Source: an uncultured Oscillospiraceae bacterium (GTDB taxonomy: Bacteria > Bacillota > Clostridia > Oscillospirales > Oscillospiraceae). Taken from it: DNA of 25,256 bases. Location: contig CAAEUZ010000030.1 of NCBI GenBank assembly GCA_900759385.1, positions 1 through 25,256 on the forward strand. Reading direction: 5' to 3'. Under the pieces are notes generated by a model. The model did no database searches, was not told the DNA's origin, and saw only the letters and a list, made by a program, of their open reading frames with translations. The translations under genes and the position numbers were made by a program. Positions 10,160 through 16,680 of this stretch are shown here, piece after piece. Position 1 is the stretch's first letter, and the number at the start of each line of letters is the position of its first letter.

Positions 10160-10605
10160 CAGAAGAGGAGGATAATGATGGCGACGAGCAGGCCGTATAT
10201 GGCCATGCCTTCGGCCAGGCCGACAAAGACTATGCTCTTACCAAACGTGCTGTCATTCTCAGCCAGGGCCCCGATAGCGGCGCTGGCGCTGTTGGAGACG
10301 GCTATGCCGGAGGCGATGCCGCTCAGTCCGACGGCGAGGGCGGCGCCCAGATAGCCGAAGGCCTGGGTCCAGTCGGTGCCCGCGGCGGCGGTGGCGGCCT
10401 CGGCGGCCTCGTTGGCGGCGAAGGCGCCCTGGCCGAGGAAGGCTATACCGCACAGGGCAAAGATCCCGAAGAAGCTTGCGATATGGGCGTAAAGCGGTTT
10501 CTTAACGCTTTTGCCGGCCTTGGCGCGGCGGGCAATGATGTACAGGGGGACAACTATTGCTGCGGCGGCGACGAGGGCCACGAGAATGACGATGAACACT
10601 TTCAT
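10159..10605 (-). CDS. atpK: V-type ATPase subunit K (membrane rotor ring proteolipid)
   Basis: Subunit K forms the ion-carrying c-ring. The 148-residue product has four hydrophobic segments: about 3-25, 38-60, 86-114 and 123-147. Only the second hairpin looks like a canonical c-subunit, with small-residue-rich helix LGAALAVGLSGIASGIAVSNSASAAI and the ion-binding Glu132 in GLAEGMAIYG. The first hairpin lacks an acidic membrane residue, so there should be one ion site per four helices. The position matching the Gln that binds sodium in Na+-type rings appears to be Ser, and Glu132 is followed by Gly, which leans toward proton coupling; this is inference from unaided alignment. The ATG at 10605 is chosen because GGAGG lies eight bases upstream. 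An in-frame GTG at 10620 has no such site. Confidence 0.93.
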   Translation of the reverse strand: MKVFIVILVALVAAAAIVVPLYIIARRAKAGKSVKKPLYAHIASFFGIFALCGIAFLGQGAFAANEAAEAATAAAGTDWTQAFGYLGAALAVGLSGIASGIAVSNSASAAIGALAENDSTFGKSIVFVGLAEGMAIYGLLVAIIILLF

Positions 10606-10650
10606 TTTGCTAACCTCCACAGTTATTTGTTTGGTTTTTGTTTATGCCGC

Positions 10651-12573
10651 TCAGACGCGGCCGGAGCTGTAATCCACTACGGCGGGCTCAAAGGAAGTGC
10701 CGCGCCCGGTGTAAAAGCGGCTGAAGAGCTCGTAGAACTCAAGCCTCAGGGACTGGATGCAGACCAGCGCCGCCTCGATAACCATGACGATGGCGTTGCC
10801 GATGACCAGGCCGAAGATGCTGTAGCCGCCGTCGGCCTGGGCCGAGAGCTGGTAGACTATCATCATCATGATGGCGTGGATGACGGCATAGGTGCCGACT
10901 CGCAGGAAGCTGAGGCAGTTGGACAGCCAGGAGAGCACGGCCTCGAAGAGCTCAAAGAAGCCCTCGAGTATCATCATGCCGAGGCTGTGCTGTTCATCAT
11001 GTTTGCGCTCGAGATGGAGCAGCAGGGCCAGGGGCTCGGAAAACCAGATGGTCAGCAGCAGCACCGCGAGCACTATCCAGTACACCGCACTGGAGAACAC
11101 AGGCACGCTGAGCGCCATGGTCAGGACCACCCCGGCGATAAGCAGCGCGAGGAAAAGCACGCCCGTTATGCCGTTGGCGGAGAACACCGCTTTGCGGTAT
11201 TCCCTCTGGCGGAAGCAGGTAATGATGTTGATAATGCCGGTAAGCAGTATCAACAGTATGCCTATGGCTGCGCTCACCAGCAGTATGGTGACGACGCCGT
11301 CTCCCTCGAGCACCTTAAAGCCAGGCAGTATATGCTCGTTGCCGAAGACGCTGCCGTATATGCAGCCGAAAAGAATGGCGGGAACACCTACGCACGCCAA
11401 TATGCCGCCCAGCCACATGCCGCGCTTTTTATACATGTACAGCCCCACGAGTATGAGTACCACCCCCTGGCCGATGTCTCCGAACATCATGCCAAAGAAC
11501 AGGCAGTACGTAAGCGCGAGGAACAACCTCGGGTCGGCCTCCCCATAGGCCGGAACGCCGTACATATCAACGAAAGGGGCGAAAACCTGCGCCAGCCTCC
11601 CTTTTTTGAGCTTTACGGGTACGTTTGCCCGGTCGAGCACGCCCGGCTTTTCCACACGGCAGGTGCAGCCGAGCGCCTCAGCCGCGGCCTTGAAGCCGTC
11701 GCGCTCCCCGGCCGGCAGCCAGCCACAGATGAAGAAGGCGTCCCCGTCGGTTCCGGCCATGCGCCGGAGGGCGGCGCCCTCGCTCATGTACTTCAGGAAG
11801 GAGTAGCGGGCCAGGGCCTCCCCGCCCATTTTGGCTGCGAGCTCCTGCAGCTGCTCTGTAAGCTCCTCGCCCTGCCGCCTGGCCTCCTCGGCCTCGGTAC
11901 GCAGAGCGGCTATGCGCTCTGCCGGGATGCCGGTCAGACCGGCCGCGTTCGGTATTTCCTCCAGCTGAAGTCCCGCGGAGCACAGCCGCTCCTCGGCCAT
12001 AACGCTGGTACCGGGAAGGGTCAGCAGTATGCAGTAGATTTTCTCCGTGTCAAAGCCGCTGCGGAAGAGGAACGCGCCGTATTCCGTCTCGGCCTCGGCG
12101 CGCAGTGCGTCCCAGAACTCTATCTGGGTGCTGCCGAAGTGTATGCGCATGCTCTTCATGTCCAGCAGCTCTTCTAGGTCAACCTCGAGCAGCGAGAACG
12201 GCTCGAGCCTGCCTATGAGCTCGGCGTCGTCATGCGCCAGGCTGACGGCGCTGTTGCGCTTTGTGGTCAGCCGCGCCACCTCGCCCGTGCTCTCGCTCAG
12301 CCAGCTCTGGCAGTTCTCCAGAGTGTACCCCGCATTCCTGAAGTCCCGGAACGCGGGCTGTATACCCAGCTTGCCCAACAGGGCTACGGCGCTCTCCAGC
12401 GCCGGGCGGTAGATGTCGTCACAGTCAGGCACCTGCAGCTCGCCGCGCCCGCCCAGCGTGGTGCTGGCCTGCAGCGGCTGGAACTCGCGGTCAAGCATCA
12501 GCGAGCGTATAGCCTCGTCCATGGCCGTGACAGGGCCGGAAACCACGGCCCTAAACAGTTTTTCCGTTGCCAA
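10651..12573 (-). CDS. atpI: V-type ATPase subunit I (membrane stator)
   Basis: Subunit I, the counterpart of eukaryotic subunit a, carries the half-channels for the translocated ion. The 640-residue protein has a soluble N-half (1-340) with coiled coils and about seven or eight membrane helices after residue 345. Recognisable motifs are MYGVPAYGEADPR followed by LTYCLFFGMMFGDIGQG, the essential-arginine helix around NCLSFLRVGTYAVIHA (Arg558), and LRLEFYELFSRFYTGRG near the C-terminus. The start is TTG at 12573, supported by AAGGAGG eight bases upstream. A 121-bp gap separates it from subunit C. That gap contains GC-rich imperfect hairpins but no promoter I would defend. Confidence 0.96.
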   Translation of the reverse strand: MATEKLFRAVVSGPVTAMDEAIRSLMLDREFQPLQASTTLGGRGELQVPDCDDIYRPALESAVALLGKLGIQPAFRDFRNAGYTLENCQSWLSESTGEVARLTTKRNSAVSLAHDDAELIGRLEPFSLLEVDLEELLDMKSMRIHFGSTQIEFWDALRAEAETEYGAFLFRSGFDTEKIYCILLTLPGTSVMAEERLCSAGLQLEEIPNAAGLTGIPAERIAALRTEAEEARRQGEELTEQLQELAAKMGGEALARYSFLKYMSEGAALRRMAGTDGDAFFICGWLPAGERDGFKAAAEALGCTCRVEKPGVLDRANVPVKLKKGRLAQVFAPFVDMYGVPAYGEADPRLFLALTYCLFFGMMFGDIGQGVVLILVGLYMYKKRGMWLGGILACVGVPAILFGCIYGSVFGNEHILPGFKVLEGDGVVTILLVSAAIGILLILLTGIINIITCFRQREYRKAVFSANGITGVLFLALLIAGVVLTMALSVPVFSSAVYWIVLAVLLLTIWFSEPLALLLHLERKHDEQHSLGMMILEGFFELFEAVLSWLSNCLSFLRVGTYAVIHAIMMMIVYQLSAQADGGYSIFGLVIGNAIVMVIEAALVCIQSLRLEFYELFSRFYTGRGTSFEPAVVDYSSGRV

Positions 12574-12694
12574 GTATCTGCCCTCCTTTGCCGGCAGGGG
12601 CTGCTTCCCCCGCCTTCTCTCCGCCCGCGCACCTTGCCGGTCCGCGGCCGGAGCGTTGTTTGCCTGTAAAATATAAAAAGGTTGGATTTGCAGT

Positions 12695-13735
12695 TCAGTC
12701 CATGAATTCCGCCGGTGACAGCCCGTACTGCAGGGCCATAAAGGCGCGGCGGAGCATTTCCGCTTCGTACTCCTTGAGCGTTATGAAAGCGTACACCACG
12801 GCCAGATTGAGCTTGCCGTGCAGCAGCTTGCGGAAATAGGCGGCCTGCGCCGTGCGTATGGCGGCCTCCGGCGAACCGGAGAGATCCTCCGGCAGCCACT
12901 TTCCCGACTTGGTGGAGCGCAGCACGGAGAAGGCCTCCCAGTCGTCCGATGCCTCCAGCGCGCGCCGGCAGACCGCCGCCGTCACGGAGCCGTGCAGCGG
13001 CAGCAGCTGCTTTCCCGCCTGCTCGGGCGGGGCGCCGAAACGCCTCAGCCGCATGAGATAAGCGATATTCAGCATGTCCGCACGGAAGTTCACCGCCTGC
13101 TCCAGCTCTTCTTTGGCCGGGCCGGTGTATCCGGTGTGCATGTACTCGGCAAGCGCGTCAAAAAAGCGCAGCTCCAGCGCGGTCACCGCCCCCGAGAGCG
13201 AGGGCAGGCCGGTTTTCTCATCCAGCTCCAGCGAGGCGAGGGCCCTGGCGTAAATGCCGCCCGAGACCGCCGCGGACACCTCCTCGAAGCTGCGCGCCCG
13301 GCGCAGCTTTTCCAGGCTGTGCCCCGGCAGGTTGCGGAAGAGCGGCGGCAGGGCATCCTGGCTCTCAGCATCATCGGAGGCCGGATATATGAGCCTGCGC
13401 AGCGTGCGCATGATGGCCTGCAGCTCCGTGTCCAGGGTGATGAAGTTGAGAAACTGCCTCGACGTGTCGTTGGCAAAGCGGTACAGCTTCTCGAAATCGG
13501 CGTAGACGCAGCGGCCCACGGCCTCGGAAAAGCGCGCGTCCGTCAGGTCCCCGGACTGGAGCATAAGCGCGGCGTCGTGCCAGGCCTCGCTGCGCATGAG
13601 AAACCTGACCAGCTCCTGCGTGCTGCGCATCTGCGATATGCGCTCCCTGTCCTCACCGGTGAGAAGCTTGGAGTACATGCCCCTCGCCTCCGTGGCGAGG
13701 GCTATGTCCATGGCTCGGCGGGTGCTGTTATTCAT
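12695..13735 (-). CDS. atpC: V-type ATPase subunit C (rotor-ring cap)
   Basis: Subunit C (AC39/subunit d family) is the funnel-shaped all-helical socket linking the D/F shaft to the K ring. The 346-residue product fits in length and in its repeated helical pattern, with a family-like N-terminus (ALATEARGMYSKLLTGEDRERI) and a C-terminal helix ending ALQYGLSPAEFMD. The ATG at 13735 lies inside the stop region of the preceding gene (ATGAATAA, 8-bp overlap) and neither it nor the in-frame GTG at 13744 has a clear ribosome binding site, suggesting reinitiation coupling. C is second in the operon, before I, whereas it usually follows E in bacterial V-ATPase operons. Confidence 0.88.
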   Translation of the reverse strand: MNNSTRRAMDIALATEARGMYSKLLTGEDRERISQMRSTQELVRFLMRSEAWHDAALMLQSGDLTDARFSEAVGRCVYADFEKLYRFANDTSRQFLNFITLDTELQAIMRTLRRLIYPASDDAESQDALPPLFRNLPGHSLEKLRRARSFEEVSAAVSGGIYARALASLELDEKTGLPSLSGAVTALELRFFDALAEYMHTGYTGPAKEELEQAVNFRADMLNIAYLMRLRRFGAPPEQAGKQLLPLHGSVTAAVCRRALEASDDWEAFSVLRSTKSGKWLPEDLSGSPEAAIRTAQAAYFRKLLHGKLNLAVVYAFITLKEYEAEMLRRAFMALQYGLSPAEFMD

Positions 13736-14153
13736 TTTCGGCACCGGTCACGAGGCCGAAGACCCTGTCCGCATAGCCGGCGCGCCTGGCCTCGAAGCGT
13801 TCCCTTATCTCGGCGCGGCGGCGCTCGGCGTCGGCATGTATCCCGGCGATCTGCGCGTCGGCCTTTTCGGCAGCCTCCGCCGCGGCTTTCTCGGCGGCGG
13901 CACGGGCATTGGCGCGCTCGCGCGCGTCTATCTCCCGCGCGGCCTCGGCGACGCGCCACTCGGCGCCCACGGCGTAATCGCTGGCCGCCTGCTCTATGCC
14001 TCTGGCCTGCCTCTCGGCGTCCATCAGCGCGCGCAGCACGACCATGTCGGCGGAGGTCTCCGCCCTCAGCCTCTGCTTGAGTTCTTCCAGCTCGCGCACG
14101 GCCTTTTCGTCAAGGACTTCGGCTTCCTTTGTCTTTTTGGGGTTCTTGGCCAA
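13728..14153 (-). CDS. V-type ATPase subunit G/H-like (peripheral stalk partner)
   Basis: The 141-residue product is almost entirely a charged, alanine-rich helix (about 15-125) typical of the subunit that pairs with E in the peripheral stalk, called G, H or F in different species. No catalytic motif is present, and such coiled coils diverge quickly, so the assignment rests on composition, length and position as first gene of a V-ATPase operon. The start is TTG at 14153, preceded by GGGAGGTGG; there is no in-frame ATG nearby. Its stop overlaps the start of subunit C. A promoter at 14189-14217 would place the transcription start about 30 bp upstream. Confidence 0.8.
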   Translation of the reverse strand: MAKNPKKTKEAEVLDEKAVRELEELKQRLRAETSADMVVLRALMDAERQARGIEQAASDYAVGAEWRVAEAAREIDARERANARAAAEKAAAEAAEKADAQIAGIHADAERRRAEIRERFEARRAGYADRVFGLVTGAENE

Positions 14154-14188
14154 AGCGGCCCACCTCCCGAGATGTTGTTCTACAGCGC

Positions 14189-14217
14189 ATCATAACACAA
14201 GGCGGATAGGAGTTCAA
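14189..14217 (-). promoter_or_regulatory. Proximal promoter of the V-ATPase operon
   Basis: On the minus strand TTGAAC (14212-14217) and TATGAT (14189-14194) are spaced by exactly 17 bp. Predicted transcription starts near 14182, leaving about 29 nt before the TTG start of the first V-ATPase gene. Four of six and five of six consensus bases match, and the local AT content is high. Confidence 0.72.
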
Positions 14218-14337
14218 CATTATTTTAACAATATCTTTCACAAATCTTCTTCTCCACGCACGGCGTTTATTGTCCAACGCTGCAGTCCGAAAAAACATTT
14301 TGCGGCATTTTTTAAAAAAGTGTCGTTTTTCCGAAAA

Positions 14338-14424
14338 GCAGCCGCGCACATTGCACATCTCCGTGCGCCCTGTCTCCGTCAGTTGATGCGCGGCCGCCGA
14401 AATGCCCGGCGGCTGCTGTAAACG
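14338..14424 (-). ncRNA. Possible structured leader RNA or attenuator upstream of the V-ATPase operon
   Basis: Transcription from the promoter at 14431-14460 would begin near 14424. Within the next 90 nt the minus strand can form GCCGCCG/CGGCGGC (14393-14399 with 14407-14413), GCGCAC/GTGCGC (14344-14349 with 14363-14368), and a long-range GCAGCCGC/GCGGCTGC pair (14409-14416 with 14338-14345) followed directly by TTTT. The first hairpin and the long-range pair share bases, so they exclude each other, as in attenuators. I do not recognise a known riboswitch or small-RNA family. The pairings are seen; an RNA product or switch is inference. Confidence 0.35.
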
Positions 14425-14430
14425 GACAAT

Positions 14431-14460
14431 ATTATACCATTACCCCTTTAATTGTGTCAA
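14431..14460 (-). promoter_or_regulatory. Distal minus-strand promoter upstream of the V-ATPase operon
   Basis: A perfect TTGACA (14455-14460) and perfect TATAAT (14431-14436) are separated by 18 bp on the minus strand. The transcript would run about 270 nt before reaching the first V-ATPase gene, passing the possible leader RNA. It overlaps the plus-strand promoter region of apgM, so the two may compete. Confidence 0.75.
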
Positions 14461-14475
14461 AATCTGAGTTATAAT
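14447..14475 (+). promoter_or_regulatory. Promoter of the apgM-ispE operon
   Basis: A perfect TATAAT at 14470-14475 lies about 55 bp before the apgM start codon. The best -35 at 17-bp spacing is the weak TTTAAT at 14447-14452. It physically overlaps the -35 element of the opposing V-ATPase promoter at 14455-14460. Confidence 0.6.
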
Positions 14476-14529
14476 GTTTGCAGGGCCGGCCTGTTCCGGT
14501 CTTCCGAGAACACATACGGAGGAAACCAC

Positions 14530-15765
14530 ATGAAATATATACTTATAATCGGCGACGGCATGGCCGACGACCCCCTGGAGGAACTCGGCGGCAAAACTCC
14601 GCTGGAGGTCTGCCAAAAGCCATACTTTGACTCGCTGTGCGAGCGCGGTGTGCTGGGCCTGGTCCAGACCATCCCCGAGGGCTTCCCTCCGGGAAGCGAC
14701 ACCGCCATCATGAGCATCTTCGGCTGCGACCCGGCCAGGTACTTCTCCGGCCGCGCGCCCCTGGAGCTGGCGGCCAGCGGCGGCACCATGCCGGAGGGCG
14801 GCGCCTGCTACCGCTGCAACATGGTCACCCTCGGCGGGGACGAGAGTCTGCCCTTCGGGGAGAAGACGATGGTGTCGCACAGCGCGGGCTCCATTGAGGG
14901 CGAGGAGAGCGACGAGCTGATAGAGTGGCTGTTCAGCCACGAGGAGTTCAGGTCCATGGCCGGGGCCGCGGGCATGAGCGTCCGCCCGGGCTCCAGCTTC
15001 CGCCACCTCGCCGTGCAGGAAAACGCAGACCTCACCGGCATCGTGCTGGCCCCGCCGCACGACCACCTGAACGAGAAGATCGGCCCCATCCTCCCGGCCG
15101 GGAACAACAACGCCAAGACTCTGCTGGCCCTGATGGAAAAGGCCAACGAACTCCTTGAGCACCATCCCATAAACGAGAAGCGCCGCGCCGAGGGCCGCCT
15201 CCCCGCCAACGGCATCTGGTTCTGGGCCGAGGGCAAGGGCGCCAGGCTGCCCAACTTCACGCAGCACTACGGCGCCGACGGAGGCGTGATCTCCGCCGTG
15301 CCGCTCTGCCACGGCATAGCCGTGCTCGTCGGGCTGGAGCCCATCTCCGTCCCCACCGCCACCGGCGAGTGGGACACCGACTACGAGGCCAAGACCCGGG
15401 CCGCCCTGGACGTGCTCCGCAGCCACGATTTTGCCGCCGTCCATCTCGAGGGCCCCGACGAGGCCACGCACAACCACGACCTGGAGCACAAGATATACAG
15501 CGTCGAGTGCCTCTCCGAGCGCGTGCTCAAGCCCCTGTGCGAGGAGCTCAGGGCCCGCGGCGAGGACTTCCGCGTGCTAATACTCTCCGACCACCGCACA
15601 TTTATGCGCAACGGCGCCCACGGCGCGACGCCGGTGCCCTTCATGATCTACGACAGCCGCGAGCCGGCCCCCGGCTCCGGCCTCAGCTACAGCGAGGCCA
15701 ACGGCGAGCAGGGTCCCTTCCTCACCTCCGGCACATACCTGATGCCGATGCTCTTCTCCAAATGA
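14530..15765 (+). CDS. apgM: Archaeal-type cofactor-independent phosphoglycerate mutase / proposed homoserine kinase family protein
   Basis: This 411-residue alkaline-phosphatase-superfamily enzyme belongs to the aPGAM family, which interconverts 3- and 2-phosphoglycerate with two metal ions and a phosphoserine intermediate. A bacterial subgroup has been proposed to act as homoserine kinase. Visible features are the N-terminal metal motif IIGDGMADDP (Asp9), the probable nucleophile Ser56 in PPGSDTAIMSIFGCDP, the metal-binding EGPDEATHNHD (Asp310, His314), and LILSDHRT (Asp354, His355). The ATG at 14530 is preceded by GGAGG at ideal spacing; the frame is open upstream to 14452, but that part has no ribosome binding site. 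The stop overlaps the ispE start by ATGA. Which of the two reactions it performs cannot be read from sequence. Confidence 0.9.
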   Translation: MKYILIIGDGMADDPLEELGGKTPLEVCQKPYFDSLCERGVLGLVQTIPEGFPPGSDTAIMSIFGCDPARYFSGRAPLELAASGGTMPEGGACYRCNMVTLGGDESLPFGEKTMVSHSAGSIEGEESDELIEWLFSHEEFRSMAGAAGMSVRPGSSFRHLAVQENADLTGIVLAPPHDHLNEKIGPILPAGNNNAKTLLALMEKANELLEHHPINEKRRAEGRLPANGIWFWAEGKGARLPNFTQHYGADGGVISAVPLCHGIAVLVGLEPISVPTATGEWDTDYEAKTRAALDVLRSHDFAAVHLEGPDEATHNHDLEHKIYSVECLSERVLKPLCEELRARGEDFRVLILSDHRTFMRNGAHGATPVPFMIYDSREPAPGSGLSYSEANGEQGPFLTSGTYLMPMLFSK

Positions 15766-16619
15766 GCGGCGTCACGCTCCCCGCGAGGGCCAAGCTGAAC
15801 CTCTCGCTCGACGTGCTGGGGACCAGGGGCGACGGCTTCCACGATCTGCGCATGGTGATGCAGTCCTGCTCGCTTGCCGACGAGGTATATGTGGAGACGG
15901 CCGGCGAGGGCGACTTCCTGGCCCAGACCAACCGCAGCTACATACCAACGGGCGACAAAAACGTCGCCGTCAAGGCCGCGCGGGCCTTTTATGAAGAGCT
16001 GGGCGCTCCCGGCGGGGCGCATATACGCATCACCAAACGCATACCCGTCTGCGCCGGGCTCGGCGGCGGGTCTGCGGACGCCGCGGCGGTGCTCACGGCC
16101 CTGAACGAGCTGCACGGCGGGGCCCTGGGCACGGAGCAGCTGATGTCCGCCGCGCTCCGGGCCGGGAGCGACGTGCCCTTCTGCCTGGCTGGCGGCACGG
16201 CCCTGGCCGAGGGCCGCGGCGAAGTGCTCACCCCGCTGCCGCCGCTGCCGCCCACGGACGTGGTCATCTGTATGCCGCACTTCTCCTGCTCCACGCCCGA
16301 GCTCTTTGCCCGCATAGATGCACGCAGGAGCCGCTGCCACCCCGACACCAACGGACTGCTGTCCGCGCTCGGCGAGGGTGACATCCTGGGCGTGGCCCGC
16401 CGCATGTACAACGTATTCGAGGACGTGCTGGACAGGCGCGCAGCCAGCGCGGTCGGCACGCTCAAACTGCTGCTGCTGGAAAACGGCGCCCTCGGCGCGG
16501 CCATGACCGGCTCCGGCAGCGCGGTGTTCGGCCTCTTCCCCGACCGGGACAGCGCCCTGCGCGCGCAGAAGGCCGCCCGGGATGCCTGCCGCGAGTCCTT
16601 CCTGGCCGTGACGGAATGA
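15762..16619 (+). CDS. ispE: 4-diphosphocytidyl-2-C-methyl-D-erythritol kinase IspE
   Basis: IspE phosphorylates CDP-methylerythritol with ATP in the non-mevalonate isoprenoid pathway, in the cytosol. The 285-residue protein is a complete GHMP kinase: PARAKLNLSLDVLG (Lys11), the family ATP-binding loop PVCAGLGGGSADAAAV (about 95-110), GSDVPF with the likely catalytic Asp137, and the C-terminal MTGSGSAVFGLF glycine motif. The ATG at 15762 overlaps the apgM stop codon (ATGA), so translation is coupled. The gene ends 10 bp before a strong bidirectional terminator. The other MEP-pathway genes are not in the window. Confidence 0.96.
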   Translation: MSGVTLPARAKLNLSLDVLGTRGDGFHDLRMVMQSCSLADEVYVETAGEGDFLAQTNRSYIPTGDKNVAVKAARAFYEELGAPGGAHIRITKRIPVCAGLGGGSADAAAVLTALNELHGGALGTEQLMSAALRAGSDVPFCLAGGTALAEGRGEVLTPLPPLPPTDVVICMPHFSCSTPELFARIDARRSRCHPDTNGLLSALGEGDILGVARRMYNVFEDVLDRRAASAVGTLKLLLLENGALGAAMTGSGSAVFGLFPDRDSALRAQKAARDACRESFLAVTE

Positions 16620-16628
16620 CAAATACAT

Positions 16629-16663
16629 AAAAAAAGACTCATCCGCAGGGATGAGTCTTTTTT
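16629..16663. terminator. Bidirectional rho-independent terminator between ispE and the TRAP permease gene
   Basis: A run of seven As (16629-16635), a perfect 9-bp stem (GACTCATCC at 16636-16644, complement at 16649-16657), a 4-nt loop and six Ts (16658-16663) form a terminator that works on both strands. It separates two convergent operons: plus-strand apgM-ispE and minus-strand TAXI-TRAP. Confidence 0.95.
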
Positions 16664-16680
16664 ATTTGTCTGCCGTCAGG

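Noticed and set aside
14110..14358. 82-codon minus-strand frame in the V-ATPase leader
   Set aside because: It overlaps the first V-ATPase gene in another frame, crosses the proximal promoter and has no ribosome binding site at its start.
14338..14424. SRP RNA, 6S RNA or a known riboswitch
   Set aside because: I found none of the conserved SRP apical loop sequence, a 6S-like large bubble, or a recognisable riboswitch core.
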